Assembly: GCA_019359235.1 (NCBI GenBank)
Contig: JAHHHT010000005.1
Location: 186,001 to 250,000 of the forward strand
DNA length: 64,000 bases
Direction: 5' to 3'
From: Oscillatoria princeps RMCB-10
GTDB lineage: Bacteria > Cyanobacteriota > Cyanobacteriia > Cyanobacteriales > Oscillatoriaceae
Shown: piece after piece, positions 61,911 to 64,000 of the stretch
How positions within the stretch are numbered: the stretch's first letter is position 1
Layout of the letters: each line of letters starts with the position of its first letter
Program-made: the position numbers and the translations under genes
Notes under the pieces: model-generated
What the model was told of the DNA's origin: nothing
Seen by the model: the letters and a program-made list of their open reading frames with translations, nothing else
Database searches by the model: none

Positions 61911-62717
61911 TCAGCCAAAGCGCCCGCTGACATACTCTTGGGTCGATTCCTTAGAAGGATTGTGGAAAATAATCTGCGTCTCGTCGTACTCCACGAGATA
62001 GCCGATTCGCCCGCCCTTCTCCGTCGGCTCGACATTGAAAAAAGCGGTCATGTCCGACACCCGCGAAGCTTGCTGCATGTTGTGCGTCACGATCACAATC
62101 GTGTATTGCTGCTTGAGTTCGTGCAGCACCTCCTCAATCCGCAGCGTCGAAATCGGGTCAAGGGCAGAGCAAGGCTCGTCCATGAGAATCACGTCAGGCT
62201 GAACCGCCAGAGCTCTGGCAATGCACAGCCGCTGCTGCTGGCCCCCAGATAGGGCCAAGCCACTTTGCCGCAGTTTATCTTTAACCTCGTCCCAGAGGGC
62301 GGCTTGGCGCAGCGAGCGCTCCACCAACTCATCCATATCCCCCTTAAAGCCATTAATCCGGGGGCCAAAAGCGATATTGTCATAAATCGATTTTGGGAAA
62401 GGGTTCGGCTTTTGGAACACCATGCCAATCCGACGCCGCACTTCCACCGGATCGATTTGGGAGGCGTAGAGGTTTTGACCGTGATAGGAAATATTCCCTT
62501 GGACTCGAAAAATCTTGATCAGGTCATTGAGCCGGTTGTAGCAGCGCAGCAGTGTGCTTTTGCCGCACCCCGAAGGCCCAATAAAAGCAGTGATGCGATT
62601 TTTGGGGATATCTAAAGAGACATCCCGCAGCGCTAAGAAATTACCGTAGTAGACGGACAGATTCTGCGCCCGCAAAACAGTTTCAGTGTGATTTGCAGTC
62701 CTAATGTTAGAAGCCAT
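61911..62717 (-). CDS. pstB: Phosphate ABC transporter ATP-binding protein
   Basis: 268 aa from ATG 62717 ([20 protein letters not shown]). Walker [12 protein letters not shown]-loop [16 protein letters not shown], signature [15 protein letters not shown], Walker [15 protein letters not shown]-loop VTHNMQQA. The [11 protein letters not shown] stretch and C-terminal [18 protein letters not shown] are diagnostic for PstB. Drives phosphate uptake with PstSCA. It lies downstream of pstA on the same strand, but 500 bp away because of an inserted element A, which may affect co-transcription. Confidence 0.97.
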   Translation of the reverse strand: MASNIRTANHTETVLRAQNLSVYYGNFLALRDVSLDIPKNRITAFIGPSGCGKSTLLRCYNRLNDLIKIFRVQGNISYHGQNLYASQIDPVEVRRRIGMVFQKPNPFPKSIYDNIAFGPRINGFKGDMDELVERSLRQAALWDEVKDKLRQSGLALSGGQQQRLCIARALAVQPDVILMDEPCSALDPISTLRIEEVLHELKQQYTIVIVTHNMQQASRVSDMTAFFNVEPTEKGGRIGYLVEYDETQIIFHNPSKESTQEYVSGRFG

Positions 62718-62867
62718 AAAATATTTGCATTCGCGCCTTTCAGTTGAACTCGCCATCAACCCTGTGCGGTCTGGATATGGCCCGCTGATTACCGAGGGAA
62801 GATGCCAGTCAGTCTCAAAACACTGCGGCTAGGTGTTGCAGTGATTTATTTGGAAAGTGTTCTGTCG

Positions 62868-63000
62868 GGCGTTGCACAGTAGAAGGATGATTGAAATTTT
62901 TTCCACTCATCGAAACCCCCTCTTACTCCCCCTCCCCGCACGCGGGGAGGGGGTTGGGGGGTGGGGTTCATCCTGCCTTTGTGCAACGTCTTCTGTCGAG
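62868..63000. mobile_element. MITE-like element A between pstA and pstB, perfect 8-bp target duplication
   Basis: 133 bp, ends GGCGTTGCACA and TGTGCAACGTC (10/11), flanked by TTCTGTCG at 62860-62867 and 63001-63008. It carries the same CCCCCTCCCCGC..GCGGGGAGGGGG core. Confidence 0.85.
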
Positions 63001-63049
63001 TGCCGGTGGAAAGGGCAATCCCATCCGCCGGCAGTAGCCGTTGAGATGC

Positions 63050-63076
63050 AGAGACGCGACATGTCGCGTTTCTACA
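63050..63076. repeat. AGACGCGACATGTCGCGTTT palindrome
   Basis: Another copy of the AGACGCGA family in the pstA-pstB gap. Confidence 0.6.
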
Positions 63077-63221
63077 GTGCTGCTGAACAGGAGAGCCGCC
63101 AAACCAGTGAGCATATCAGCTAACCTCTGGCTGTATCCATTATTGCATTCTGTGCCGCTCCTGATAAATTAAAAGCTGCCCCCTGTGAGCTTAATTTTTC
63201 CTCACCAAACTTAACGCTTCA

Positions 63222-64000
63222 TCAATAAACTTTGCGAGCCGTTGCCCAGCGGGCAACCGCACTGGTAATCAGAACCAGGAACACCAGGACTAGGGAAGCC
63301 GCCCAGGCTAGCTCCTGCTGATTTTTAAACGGAGAAGTGGCGAAATTATACACCAAAACTGCCAGAGAAGGCGTGGGCGCGGACAAATTCGCCGGCCAAA
63401 ACTGGGCGAACAGCGCCGTAAACAGAAGGGGTGCGGTTTCCCCAGCCGCGCGAGCGATCGCCAAAGTGGTGCCGGTGACAATCGCAGGCATTGCAGCCGG
63501 CAGCACCACCCGCGCCACCATCTGGAAATTCGTAGCTCCAATGCCCAGCGCGGCTTGCCGGATCTCTTGCGGGACTAACTTCAGCGATTCCTCTGTGGCT
63601 CGCACAATAATCGGCAGCATCAAAATCGACAGGGCAAACCCCCCAGCCCATGCCGAAAAGCTGCCGGTGCTGAGAACCACAACCCCATAAGCAAATACCC
63701 CCACAATAATCGAGGGCACGCCACTCAGGACATTGGTGGCGAAGCGAATCCAGTAAGCCAGTTGAGTGCCGGCGGCGAACTCGTTCAAATACACCGCCGC
63801 CATAATGCCAAAGGGAACGCTGAGCAGTGTGGCAATTCCCACCATGATCAGAGTGCCAACAATCGCATTGCCAAAACCGCCTCCCGGCACCATCGGCGGC
63901 GGCGGAAGTTCCACAAACAAACTGGGGCTGAACCGGCTGAAGCCCTGGATAGTGACGTAGGACAGTACCGCCAGCAAAGGCAGCAGCGCAATAGCCGCGC
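63222..64000 (-). CDS. pstA: Phosphate ABC transporter permease, partial at window edge
   Basis: The frame is open to the edge (AAIALLPLLAVLSYVTIQGF), so only the N-terminal tip is missing; TTG 63977 is not the true start. The permease has about six membrane segments, with the EAA-like loop RATEESLKLVPQEIRQAALG and ARVVLPAAMPAIVTGTTLAI. It ends in AVARWATARKVY. Forms the PstCA channel with PstC, energised by PstB downstream. Confidence 0.95.
   Translation of the reverse strand, partial: AAIALLPLLAVLSYVTIQGFSRFSPSLFVELPPPPMVPGGGFGNAIVGTLIMVGIATLLSVPFGIMAAVYLNEFAAGTQLAYWIRFATNVLSGVPSIIVGVFAYGVVVLSTGSFSAWAGGFALSILMLPIIVRATEESLKLVPQEIRQAALGIGATNFQMVARVVLPAAMPAIVTGTTLAIARAAGETAPLLFTALFAQFWPANLSAPTPSLAVLVYNFATSPFKNQQELAWAASLVLVFLVLITSAVARWATARKVY

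Overview
The window is chromosomal DNA of a cyanobacterium. It carries a phycobilisome rod-core linker (cpcG), a CpcS/CpeS-type bilin lyase, an NblA-like phycobilisome degradation gene, a cyanobacterial-type glgC, several GCGATCGC (HIP1) octamers, and an unusually dense load of short palindromic and heptameric repeats of the kind found in filamentous (Oscillatoriales/Coleofasciculales-like) genomes. The genus cannot be fixed from the sequence alone.

Layout. 0-5.4 kb: partial membrane protein, tpiA, folP, an SPFH/band-7 protein, a DUF1400 protein and a SOUL-family protein. 5.7-11.6 kb: one large compact NRPS gene (acyl ligase-carrier-C-A-carrier-thioesterase). 11.6-17.8 kb: two large sensor histidine kinases and the stub of a third. 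18-23.1 kb: YjbQ-family protein, PEP-CTERM protein, polA. 23.3-27.4 kb: accessory stretch with a stand-alone ParB, a RelE-like remnant, an overlapping DUF6932/XRE pair, a ParE-like toxin split by a mobile element, an SH3 protein and a DUF2442 protein. 27.4-35 kb: methyltransferase with a triple N-terminal repeat, two peroxiredoxins, a class B DnaJ, a P-loop kinase-like protein, glgC. 35-40 kb: inhibitor-like small protein, a subtilase broken by a 111-bp insertion, and tandem C39-like peptidases. 40.5-45 kb: caspase-nSTAND1-WD40 protein divergent from a TRYPCO1-type protein. 45.3-51 kb: GH13 enzyme, ABC ATPase, CheY-like regulator with ComFB, and a damaged LuxR-type regulator. 51.2-56.6 kb: three-gene TPR-CHAT operon. 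57-64 kb: pseudouridine synthase, cpcG, metalloprotease-like gene, bilin lyase, nblA-like gene, pstB and partial pstA.

Three themes stand out. First, a MITE-like element (about 120-180 bp, termini close to GGCGTTGCACA) occurs many times. Two copies have perfect 8-bp target duplications and a third has 7 of 8. Copies sit in frame inside polA and the TPR-CHAT gene, inside a toxin gene and between pstA and pstB. Second, two regulated-protease systems (caspase-STAND-WD40 plus TRYPCO1, and TPR-CHAT plus two partners) look like conflict or programmed-death modules; the TPR-CHAT trio is my best candidate for a poorly described system. Third, solitary CRISPR-repeat-like hairpins without an array are scattered through the window; one forms the end of the 111-bp insertion that breaks the subtilase.

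All calls come from reading the sequence and from remembered family features; no database search was run.
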